Of a stretch of DNA of 56,380 nucleotides, positions 9,260 through 16,018 are shown piece by piece (within the stretch, counting starts at the first letter, position 1; each line of letters opens with the position of its first letter). Origin of the DNA: Verrucomicrobiia bacterium (GTDB lineage: Bacteria; Verrucomicrobiota; Verrucomicrobiia; Limisphaerales; DSYF01). A program made the position numbers and the translations under genes. The stretch lies in NCBI GenBank assembly GCA_035765895.1, contig DASTWL010000051.1:1-56380 (forward strand), given 5' to 3'. A model generated the notes under the pieces. It was not told where the DNA came from. It did no database searches and saw nothing but the letters and a program-made list of their open reading frames with translations.

Positions 9260-9400
9260 AAGCTTGGAATGTTCCGGCAGCGTAACGGGAACCGGACATG
9301 AACACCATGCCCGAATGCAGCGCGATGAAAATGGTCCGTCGCGCACCGGCCTGGATGATTGTCTCCGCACCGCGGGTTTCCTACCTTGTGAACCTTGATT
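9260..9400. promoter_or_regulatory. Divergent intergenic region between esterase and sulfatase genes
   Basis: This 141-bp spacer must hold the promoters for both divergent glycan-degradation genes. I could not identify convincing -35/-10 boxes or an operator by eye. The assignment rests on gene layout only. Confidence 0.4.
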
Positions 9401-11113
9401 ATGAACCTGCCTTCCTCCTTCGGACCGGCGCGCCTTGCGACGCGGCTGGCGCTGCTGCTGGGCGCCTTTGCCATCCTCGGTGCCACCGCCCGCGCGAAAA
9501 CCCGGGCCTCACGGCCGAACATCGTGCTCATTCTGGCCGACGACCTGGGCTATTCGGACCTGGGCTGCTTCGGCTCGGAAATCTCCACCCCGAACATTGA
9601 CCGGCTGGCGGCGGGCGGTTTGCAGATGACGCAGTTCTACACGACGCCGCGCTGCTGTCCGACGCGCGCCGCGCTGTTGATCGGCGTGTATCCGCAGCAG
9701 GCCGGCATCGGCGGCATGATGGAAGACCGCGGCCTGCCCGGCTACCGCGGCGAACTGAGCCACAACTGCCTGACCATCGCCGAGGAATTGCGCCGCGCGA
9801 ATTATCACACGTCGATGGTCGGCAAATGGCACGTGTCCCACATCCATTTCGAGGGCAAGACACAACTCAACTTCGAATCCAACGTTCCGTTCTGGGATTA
9901 TCAGGACGGCTGGCCGCTGCAGCGCGGCTTCCAGGACTACTTCGGCACGATTCACGGCGTGTGCAGCTACTTCGACCCGTTCTCCCTCGTGCGCGGCAAC
10001 ACGCCCATCCGCGCCGAAGGCACGAACTTTTATTACACCGACGTGATCACCGACCACGCCGTGGCTGACATCGAAAAAAACGCCGACGGCGACCAGCCGT
10101 TCTTCCTTTACGTGGCCTACACCGCGCCGCACTGGCCGTTGCAGGCGCCGGAGGCCGACATCGAAAAAAACCGCCAACGCTATCTCGTCGGCTGGGACGT
10201 CATCCGCACCAACCGTTATCAGCGGCAGATCAAACTGGGGCTGATTGACAAGAGCTGGCCGTTGTCGCCGCGGGATCCGCGCGTGGTGCCTTGGGAAAAA
10301 GTGCGCGACAAGGCATGGGAGGCCAATCGCATGGCGACTTACGCCGCGATGGTCGAACACCTGGACGACGGCGTCGGGCGCATCGTCGCGGCGCTGAAGG
10401 CGGCGCACATCGACCAAAACACGCTGGTCCTCTTCCTCTCGGACAACGGTGCCTGCGCGGAGATTGTGGAACCGGGCTGGTATGACGTGCCCAGCCGCAC
10501 ACGGGACGGCCAGCCCGTCAAGGTGGGCAACGCCAATCACACGGTCTTCGCGGGCCCGAACGATGTCTGGCAAAGTTATGGCATCCCGTGGGCCAATGTG
10601 AGCGACACACCATTCCTGCTCTACAAGCATTTCACGCACGAGGGCGGCATCTCGACACCGTTCATCGCGCGCTGGCCGGCGGTCATCAAGGACCACGGTC
10701 GCAAGACCCGTGAGGTCGGCCACGTCACCGACATCATGGCCACGTTGGTGGACGTGGCGGGCGCGCAGCATCCGGACGAAGTGGACGGCCGGCCGATTCT
10801 GCCGCTCGAAGGAGAAAGTCTGCTGCCGATTTTTGCGGGCCGGACGCGCCCAAGCCTCCATCCCATTTTCTGGGAGCACGAGGGCAACCGCGCCGTCCGG
10901 CAAGGCCCGTGGAAACTGGTCGCCCGGCACAACCAACCCTGGGAATTATACAACGTCGAGACGGACCGCACGGAGCACCACAATCTCGCGGCGCAAGAAC
11001 CGGAACGCGTCCAGGCCATGGCCGCATTGTATGAGGCGTGGGCCAAACGCTGCCACGTGGTGCCGCCCGAGCAGCTCCCGCGCGAGCGGCCAATTCCCGC
11101 CGCCGGCACGTAA
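9401..11113 (+). CDS. Secreted arylsulfatase-type sulfatase
   Basis: A 570-residue sulfatase with an N-terminal signal peptide (LALLLGAFAILGATARA). PNIVLILADDLGYSDLGCFG supplies metal-binding Asp residues, and TTPRCCPTRAALL contains the Cys-x-Pro-x-Arg signature in which Cys is converted to formylglycine. VGKWHVSH, LFLSDNGA and a C-terminal WKLVARHNQPWELYN segment complete the usual alkaline-phosphatase-like fold. The enzyme would hydrolyse sulfate esters on a glycan in the periplasm or outside the cell. No sulfatase-maturing enzyme is in the window. The ATG at 9401 was preferred to an upstream TTG. It is followed by the repeat array at 11.1 kb. The sulfated substrate is unknown. Confidence 0.93.
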   Translation: MNLPSSFGPARLATRLALLLGAFAILGATARAKTRASRPNIVLILADDLGYSDLGCFGSEISTPNIDRLAAGGLQMTQFYTTPRCCPTRAALLIGVYPQQAGIGGMMEDRGLPGYRGELSHNCLTIAEELRRANYHTSMVGKWHVSHIHFEGKTQLNFESNVPFWDYQDGWPLQRGFQDYFGTIHGVCSYFDPFSLVRGNTPIRAEGTNFYYTDVITDHAVADIEKNADGDQPFFLYVAYTAPHWPLQAPEADIEKNRQRYLVGWDVIRTNRYQRQIKLGLIDKSWPLSPRDPRVVPWEKVRDKAWEANRMATYAAMVEHLDDGVGRIVAALKAAHIDQNTLVLFLSDNGACAEIVEPGWYDVPSRTRDGQPVKVGNANHTVFAGPNDVWQSYGIPWANVSDTPFLLYKHFTHEGGISTPFIARWPAVIKDHGRKTREVGHVTDIMATLVDVAGAQHPDEVDGRPILPLEGESLLPIFAGRTRPSLHPIFWEHEGNRAVRQGPWKLVARHNQPWELYNVETDRTEHHNLAAQEPERVQAMAALYEAWAKRCHVVPPEQLPRERPIPAAGT

Positions 11114-11148
11114 TGCGGCGCCGCCGCTGCCCGGTTACCCCGCTTCGA

Positions 11149-11359
11149 GCCCGCCGCTCCGGTTCGGGCGCGGATTGACGCTGGACTCGCTGGACCTCGC
11201 GGAGTAGAAGGTCTCCATGGTCGCGGAACCTCATTCCGTTGATGTCCGGGCCGTGCGTCCCACCACCGGTGCCTCGGCGCCGCACCCGCGGCGCAACACA
11301 CGTGTGAACCGGAGAGCAGACACCGCTTTCACTTTCACCGAAAGCCAAACTGGCTAGGC
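11149..11359 (+). repeat. Structured dispersed repeat, copy A
   Basis: This is the first of four related elements (A, B, C, D). Positions 11149-11246 are identical to 13339-13436 in copy D (98 bp). The 3' half holds two small hairpins: GGG...CCC around 11248-11261, then CGGTGC-CTCG-GCGCCG near 11267-11282. The element ends in an AAAGCCAAACTGGCTAGGC motif shared with copy B, four bases before the ATG of gene_11364. See the finding on the array for interpretation. Confidence 0.85.
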
Positions 11360-11363
11360 CGAT

Positions 11364-11588
11364 ATGACCATCACTCCCATGCTCGCCCACGGTGGCCCTC
11401 TGACGCTGATAGCTTTGGGAGCGTTTGGTGGAGGCGGTGCGTGCATTATTGCAGGAGCAGTTCTTTTTCGTTCAGCTTCTGCCGGGAGTCGAGATCGCCG
11501 GACTGGCGTTATTCTTTGTGCAGTTGGTTTTGTGCTGATTACGGCTCTCTTTGTTTTTTGGAAGGCACTATACGATAATTTGAGCTAG
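11364..11588 (+). CDS. Small two-helix membrane protein
   Basis: A 74-residue protein with two hydrophobic helices (LTLIALGAFGGGGACIIAGAV and VILCAVGFVLITALFVFW) joined by a basic Ser/Arg loop. The ATG lies immediately downstream of repeat copy A, the position that every small gene of this array takes relative to its repeat. No Shine-Dalgarno sequence is visible in the few bases between repeat and start. Function unknown; it resembles the small membrane cargo often carried by gene cassettes. Confidence 0.6.
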   Translation: MTITPMLAHGGPLTLIALGAFGGGGACIIAGAVLFRSASAGSRDRRTGVILCAVGFVLITALFVFWKALYDNLS

Positions 11589-11626
11589 CCACCATGAGTT
11601 CACACGACAAACGGCCAACGAACCAA

Positions 11627-11674
11627 GATAGCTTTGGCCGGAGGGGGCAGCGGGGGCGGAGCGCCAAAGCTATC
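11627..11674. repeat. Perfect 12-bp inverted repeat in the array
   Basis: GATAGCTTTGGC at 11627-11638 is the exact reverse complement of GCCAAAGCTATC at 11663-11674, with a 24-bp G-rich loop. It follows gene_11364 by 38 bp. There is no T-run after it, so it is not a typical terminator. It may be a recombination or folding signal belonging to this cassette. The rest of 11589-11774 contains only a dubious 29-codon frame starting at 11594. Confidence 0.7.
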
Positions 11675-11774
11675 AGCGGTTGAACGAGCCCGGCAAATTT
11701 CCCGCAGACTTCCCGCCTCCTTGCCTTTTCCTTTTGCCGACGGTCCGCTCCCCAGTCAACTGTTCAGGTCACCG

Positions 11775-11984
11775 GCCCGCCACCCCAGCGCGGCTGGATT
11801 GGCGCTGGACGGACGGGGCCGGGCGGAGTAGATAGGTCTGCATGGTGGCTGCCGTTCGTCGCTGCGTTGTCTGGGGCGTGTGCCCCACAACCTGTGGCCC
11901 GGCACCGCTCGCACGGCGCAACTCACGTGTGCACCGGAAAACAAACACCTCTTCCACTTTCAACCAAAGCCATACCGGCTAGGC
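11775..11984 (+). repeat. Structured dispersed repeat, copy B
   Basis: This copy aligns with A and D over its whole length but is more diverged in the 5' half (shared words include GCCCGCC, GGATTG.CGCTGGAC, CGGAGTAG, TGCATGGT). Its first hairpin is the best formed: GTTGT-ct-GGGGC-GTGT-GCCCC-ACAAC. It ends in CAACCAAAGCCATACCGGCT, 22 bp before the ATG of gene_12006. Confidence 0.85.
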
Positions 11985-12005
11985 GCTTGGCGAAAGGAGC
12001 AATAC

Positions 12006-12188
12006 ATGCAAAGCATCCTACACTACCTTCTGTTCTTCGCAGCCGTCTTTGCCATCGTGCTGGTGGGCATGTTTATTTATATCAAGTTCGCCCATGGGCG
12101 TGTGCTGCCAAGCCCTGACGAGCAGCGCAAGAAGGCCAAGTATATGGAGGGGGCTCCCTCTGGCTTGAACGGTTCTGAAGGTTTGTAG
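12006..12188 (+). CDS. Small single-pass membrane protein
   Basis: 60 residues with one N-terminal transmembrane helix (YLLFFAAVFAIVLVGMFIYI) and a basic cytoplasmic tail (EQRKKAKYMEG). The start is well supported by AAAGGAG ending seven bases before the ATG, downstream of repeat copy B. Function unknown. It may form a cassette with the two small genes that follow. Confidence 0.7.
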   Translation: MQSILHYLLFFAAVFAIVLVGMFIYIKFAHGRVLPSPDEQRKKAKYMEGAPSGLNGSEGL

Positions 12189-12263
12189 TTTTGCAAGAAT
12201 TTGTCCGGCCCACATTACGCGCATGAAGATTGTCATGATTTTTTGTGCCCTTCGGGCTTCAAA

Positions 12264-12389
12264 ATGGGTAAAGGCCCACGAGATTTGCCCGCCGACCGGC
12301 CGAAATCTTTGGCCGAGTTGCACAAGCGGGGATTGATCACGGAGGAGGAGTTTCAGTCCAAGCGCAAGTCACTGCTTGGTGAGCTTTGA
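12264..12389 (+). CDS. Minimal SHOCT-domain protein
   Basis: The C-terminal stretch KSLAELHKRGLITEEEFQSK followed by RKSLLGEL is a textbook SHOCT (short C-terminal) domain, a two-helix oligomerisation module. I place the start at the ATG 12264 (41 residues); a TTG at 12201 would add 21 residues without clear coding character. A SHOCT domain alone, without its usual membrane domain, suggests that it either partners with the membrane protein just upstream or is a remnant. The stop overlaps the beginning of the next open frame. Confidence 0.55.
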   Translation: MGKGPRDLPADRPKSLAELHKRGLITEEEFQSKRKSLLGEL

Positions 12390-12442
12390 ATCGTTTGCAG
12401 CCTCTTGAGAAAACCATACTGTTCAGGCCGCTGCGCACACTA

Positions 12443-12670
12443 ATGAAGAACCCACACCAATCATCGGCCAGGACACCCCAAATTGTTCCCAGAGGCTACT
12501 GGACATTCTGGTGCTTGTTCTCAGTTCTGGGTGGTGTTGGCGGCATCGTTGTGGCGTTTGTCTCCGAGACGGAGCACAAGGTTGTTTTCGCCACGATTTC
12601 CGTCGCATGGAGCCTTGCTTGGGCGGTAGTTTATTGGAGGATCCGACGTGAATCGAACGCGACTTCTTGA
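12443..12670 (+). CDS. Small two-helix membrane protein
   Basis: 75 residues from the ATG at 12443. Two hydrophobic helices (WTFWCLFSVLGGVGGIVVAF and VVFATISVAWSLAWAVVYW) are separated by SETEHK, with a basic C-terminus. It lies between the SHOCT gene and repeat copy C and has no repeat of its own. A start at TTG 12386 is possible. Function unknown. Confidence 0.55.
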   Translation: MKNPHQSSARTPQIVPRGYWTFWCLFSVLGGVGGIVVAFVSETEHKVVFATISVAWSLAWAVVYWRIRRESNATS

Positions 12671-12685
12671 GAATCAAAATTCCGG

Positions 12686-12852
12686 GCGGTTGCGAGGAAG
12701 AGAAGCTGCATCCGTGGCTGGTGTTCGTATCACGGTTGTCCGGGGCGTGAGTTCCACGACCGGTGGCCCGGCACCGGTCGCACGGCACGACCCACGTTCG
12801 CTCCGGAGAGTAAACAGCGCCTTCACTTTCAACAAAGGTCACTGGCCAGGTC
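12686..12852 (+). repeat. Structured dispersed repeat, copy C
   Basis: The shortest and most diverged copy, aligning to the 3' two thirds of B. It contains a perfect 9-bp stem, CGACCGGTG-GCCCGG-CACCGGTCG, at the place where A and D have their second hairpin, and GTTGTCCGGGGCGTGA at the first. It ends one base before the ATG of gene_12854. Structure is retained although sequence differs. Confidence 0.8.
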
Positions 12853-12853
12853 T

Positions 12854-13162
12854 ATGTCCTTGACTCCCGAAGTGCCAATTCCGAACCCGCCCATTTCAGC
12901 CGAAGAGCAGGCGGCTGCCGATTTGCTTGGCGAGCAGGACCTCGAAGCAATTGACGCGTGTATTTTGAGTCATTGCACCGATCGATTCTACAAGGTTGCG
13001 CGTATCATGGGACAGACACAGGATGAGCTTGCGCACCAATTCCCAAAGTTGTCATACGTCTTTTACACATACCGTCTCAAGCATCTGGTGGATGCCGGCC
13101 GTTTGATTGCGGCGGGAGATGTGTTCAAGATGCGATTTAGTGAAGTGCGTCTTGCACACTAA
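12854..13162 (+). CDS. DUF3658-like small protein
   Basis: 102 residues. The pattern LEAIDACILSHCTDRFYKVA, then a YRLKHLVDAGRLIAAGDVFK segment and a closing MRFSEVRL, matches my recollection of the DUF3658 C-terminal domain, which is found alone or behind DUF1835 in proteins of unknown function. It looks like a small winged-helix fold. The ATG lies directly after repeat copy C. It is the only protein of this array with a recognisable larger family besides the SHOCT peptide. Confidence 0.65.
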   Translation: MSLTPEVPIPNPPISAEEQAAADLLGEQDLEAIDACILSHCTDRFYKVARIMGQTQDELAHQFPKLSYVFYTYRLKHLVDAGRLIAAGDVFKMRFSEVRLAH

Positions 13163-13338
13163 TTGAGAAACAAACTCGCCAAGTGGTTTGGTTGTGAGGG
13201 AGACGAGTGGTAATCCGCAGGTGACGGCACTTTGGTTGAGGTGCTTGGCCTTCAGTTTTTTCTCCGCCGCGGCGCAAACGTTCGGGTTATAGCTTCCCGG
13301 TATTTGATTAGGTGCCACCGGCAAGCGGGCAGTTCCAT

Positions 13339-13549
13339 GCCCGCCGCTCCGGTTCGGGCGCGGATTGACGCTGGACTCGCTGGACCTCGCGGAGTAGAAG
13401 GTCTCCATGGTCGCGGAACCTCATTCCGTTGATGTCTGGGACGTGCATCCCACCACCGGCGCCTCGGCGCTACACCGGCGGCGGAACCCACGTTTACTCC
13501 GGAGAGCAAGCACCTCTTCCACTTTCAACCAAAGCCATACTGTCTGAGC
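13339..13549 (+). repeat. Structured dispersed repeat, copy D
   Basis: The 5' 98 bp are identical to copy A, which implies recent duplication or gene conversion. The 3' half has diverged but keeps hairpins GGGA-CGTGCA-TCCC and GCGC-CTCG-GCGC. It ends in CAACCAAAGCCATACTG, 12 bp before the ATG of gene_13562. A small hairpin, GCGGGCA-gttcca-TGCCCGC, straddles its 5' border (13325-13344). Confidence 0.85.
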
Positions 13550-13561
13550 GAGTCCACTCGC

Positions 13562-14047
13562 ATGAGCACATTATCCATCGCACTGCCTTGCGAGATTACC
13601 TACGAGTGGTCACCAGACCTCGTGAAACTGGGAGCGCGCCGGTTCATCCTTCGCCAAGCAGGACGGAGACTGGTGGTTTTCCTCTGCATCATGGCTGTCC
13701 TTGTTGCAGCACTCGCTTTCATGGGCGAGGCGTCTTGGTGGCTGCTCGCGATTGTCGCAGTGTTTCCGCCATTCCTTTGGTTGGTTTACCATTTCAGAGT
13801 CACGCGGATTCGCCATGAGATGTCGGACCGCCGAGTTATTGTGCGAGTTCAGCCGGGGAGCAGTGCGAAAGGCGGCTGCAACTTGTATCACGGGTGCGTG
13901 ACCTCATTCCGAACGATGATGCGGTCGAGCAATGGCGCCCACGCGTCGTCATTTTCGAAGCGGATGGCATTGGTTTCTCCGGCCCGGAGCGGAACTTCAA
14001 CGCTGACCGTGCCGCGGACGTTTTCGCCGTGGGTGTCGGGAAAGTGA
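13562..14047 (+). pseudogene. Truncated YcxB-like two-helix membrane protein
   Basis: The N-terminal ~110 residues are sensible: a short cytoplasmic start, then two transmembrane helices (LVVFLCIMAVLVAALAF and WWLLAIVAVFPPFLWLVY) and the beginning of a domain (HEMSDRRVIVRVQPG). This resembles the YcxB-like family. From about 13,880 the frame runs antisense into the 3' end of the GH27 gene and becomes low-complexity Ser/Arg/Thr, so the natural C-terminal domain is missing. The junction probably marks the end of the cassette-like insert. A functional short protein remains possible. Confidence 0.5.
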
Positions 14048-15738
14048 AGGGTTACGCTCGCCGCGCCATTCACGCTCATCTTGGCCATGTGATTGCCGGC
14101 GGCCGCGTAGTCAATATCGAGCCGGCAGGTGCCGGCGCCGGGCGCGGCGATGCGGTTGAATTGCAGGGTGTTGGTGGCGCCCCGGCCGATTCCTTCCACG
14201 GCGGCCACGCCGGAGAATCCGTCAAGTCTGCAGCGGACATGAGCGAGCCCGGAGAAGGTGTTGTAGGCCGATTCGGCTTCGTAAGAGCGCGGGCGGGACC
14301 AATCATACGCGCCCTGCACCGACAACATCACGACGCCGTGCGAGGGCACGTTCCTTGCCCTGTAGCCGTCGAGCACCTCGCCGAGGTTCTCGTGTGCCCA
14401 CAGGTCACTCACGGTTGCGACCCCGGCTTGCAGCCCCAAATCTGTCCACCGCACCGGAATGTCCAGGGCCTGGTCGGTCCGATTGAGAAGGAGAACCGCG
14501 ATCCGGCCGGAGGTGAAGCTGCCCAGCGGCTTGGCATAGACCTCCCCCGCACCGTCACACGGCACACGGCGGCCGCTGGCGCCAAGAGGATCTTGGTCAA
14601 CAGTGATCACCTCCCGATTCTTGAGGATTTCCAATTGAGCCTTGTTGATCACCGGAACCGGCCCGGAGGAACCCAGGTAAGGTGGACGGATGTCGCAGCC
14701 GAGGATCAGCGGCGCGCCACGAATGGCCCACATGCTGAAATGCGACTTGGCCTCCTCGTTGGAGATGCCGAACAACCCCACGACCATCATGTCGAGATCA
14801 TTCCAATGACCGGGCGCCTGGGCCCACCAGTAGGGTTCAGCCGTGTCGAATTCACGCAGGATGTCGGCCCACGTGCCATGCCCCAGACGCAACGTGATGT
14901 CACCGCCCACACGCCAAAGGTTGGCCATGCGGGGGGCGAAATCGAAAGGGAAGGTTTCGGGCGTGGAAAGACTGATGACGATCGGTCGCCGCGAGGCGTT
15001 GTTGGCCAGCGCATGGCAGATGGCCAGGAAGTTGCCCGGCCCATGGTCGTCGACCTTGATATAGTCCCATCCCCATGCCGCATACTGGTTGGCGTCGGAC
15101 TGTTCGTGGTGAAATGCCCCGTATTGGGCCGGCTGGCAGTAGCCAAGCTCGCCGATGTCGGTGTAGCCGGCCACCTTGAGTCCTTTTGAATGGATATAAT
15201 CGCAGACGCTCTGGATGCCATTGGGCCACCGTTGGGCATCCTCGATGATCCGGCCCCGCGCATCCCGACCGGGAGTCGTCGAAGCATTCCACCATGCCCC
15301 ATCAAAGGCGAGGAGGTAAACGTAGCCGCAATCTTTGAGCCCAGTGCTGACCAACGCGTCGGCGATTTGGCGGGCCAGCGCGTCGCTCGAACCGGGGTGG
15401 TCGCCGAAGACATTCCAGCCGGACCAACCCATCGGGGGAAGCGGAGCGTTCTGGGCAACGTTCTGGGCCGGCACCGGCCAGGCATCCAGCCCGTTGAAAT
15501 GCCGGTTCGCATCATGATACGCGGGAATCTTGAATGGGTATCCCTCCGCGGCGCAGGCCGTCCGATTTGCCACGATCCAACCCGCCGCCACCAGCATGAA
15601 CAGGCTGCGGCCAATTCGGCGCCATCTCGCACGGCCCATCGGGCGGGATGCGCCCCCCGATACTTCAGCCCGACTTTTCAGAGGCCGGCCTTTTGCCGGC
15701 GCATTGCGGATCATAAAAAAGGTCCTCACTTTTGACAT
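13888..15738 (-). CDS. GH27 alpha-galactosidase-like enzyme with CBM35-like domain
   Basis: About 616 residues. A long basic N-terminus precedes a signal-like helix ending ANRTACAAEG. The GH27 barrel shows PPMGWSGWNVFG, LKDCGYVYLLAFDGAWW, nucleophile Asp in WDYIKVDDHG, the likely acid/base Asp in LWRVGGDIT, and GHWNDLDMM. The C-terminal 140 residues (YEAESAYNTFSGLAHV...) look like a CBM35/CBM6-type sugar-binding domain. It would release alpha-galactosyl (or related) residues outside the cytoplasm. The ATG at 15738 has GAGG at a good distance. It lies downstream of a Gfo/Idh gene, separated by a terminator. Confidence 0.9.
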   Translation of the reverse strand: MSKVRTFFMIRNAPAKGRPLKSRAEVSGGASRPMGRARWRRIGRSLFMLVAAGWIVANRTACAAEGYPFKIPAYHDANRHFNGLDAWPVPAQNVAQNAPLPPMGWSGWNVFGDHPGSSDALARQIADALVSTGLKDCGYVYLLAFDGAWWNASTTPGRDARGRIIEDAQRWPNGIQSVCDYIHSKGLKVAGYTDIGELGYCQPAQYGAFHHEQSDANQYAAWGWDYIKVDDHGPGNFLAICHALANNASRRPIVISLSTPETFPFDFAPRMANLWRVGGDITLRLGHGTWADILREFDTAEPYWWAQAPGHWNDLDMMVVGLFGISNEEAKSHFSMWAIRGAPLILGCDIRPPYLGSSGPVPVINKAQLEILKNREVITVDQDPLGASGRRVPCDGAGEVYAKPLGSFTSGRIAVLLLNRTDQALDIPVRWTDLGLQAGVATVSDLWAHENLGEVLDGYRARNVPSHGVVMLSVQGAYDWSRPRSYEAESAYNTFSGLAHVRCRLDGFSGVAAVEGIGRGATNTLQFNRIAAPGAGTCRLDIDYAAAGNHMAKMSVNGAASVTLHFPDTHGENVRGTVSVEVPLRAGETNAIRFENDDAWAPLLDRIIVRNEVTHP

Positions 15739-15964
15739 GTTCAAGCCTCGCGTTTTTTACACCAATTCCAGGAATGCTGTGGCCAAGGGAGATGAGGTTT
15801 CCCGTCACTCCGTTCCTGCGCTCTGATGGGAGAGCGAGGGTGGCCGCCAGCTGGGTGAAGGGCTGCGGATACGGCGGCGACATGATTAATTGCATTGCGC
15901 CAACGGTCCCTCCCGAGCGCACAGTTGCCGACGGTGAAAGCATCAAATTCACTCAGACAAAAAT

Positions 15965-15992
15965 GCCGCCAGCCCATTCACGGGCTGGCGGC
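15965..15992 (-). terminator. Rho-independent terminator after the Gfo/Idh gene
   Basis: An 11-bp perfect stem (GCCGCCAGCCC / GGGCTGGCGGC) with a 6-nt loop is followed on the minus strand by ATTTTTG. It lies 26 bases downstream of the stop of the gene at 16019-17362, so GH27 expression should need its own promoter in 15739-15964. Confidence 0.85.
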
Positions 15993-16018
15993 CTGACGGT
16001 TCAAAGCGCTCAAGGCGT

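Noticed and set aside
9509-10936. Minus-strand open frame of 475 codons
   Set aside because: Antisense to the sulfatase; no recognisable protein features.
11149-13549. Firm call of an integron attC array
   Set aside because: The array layout fits, but I found no clear RYYYAAC/GTTRRRY core pairs at the element ends and no integron integrase, so it is kept as a hypothesis only.
11149-13549. CRISPR array
   Set aside because: Only four repeats of about 170-210 bp with gene-sized, coding spacers; no cas genes anywhere in the window.
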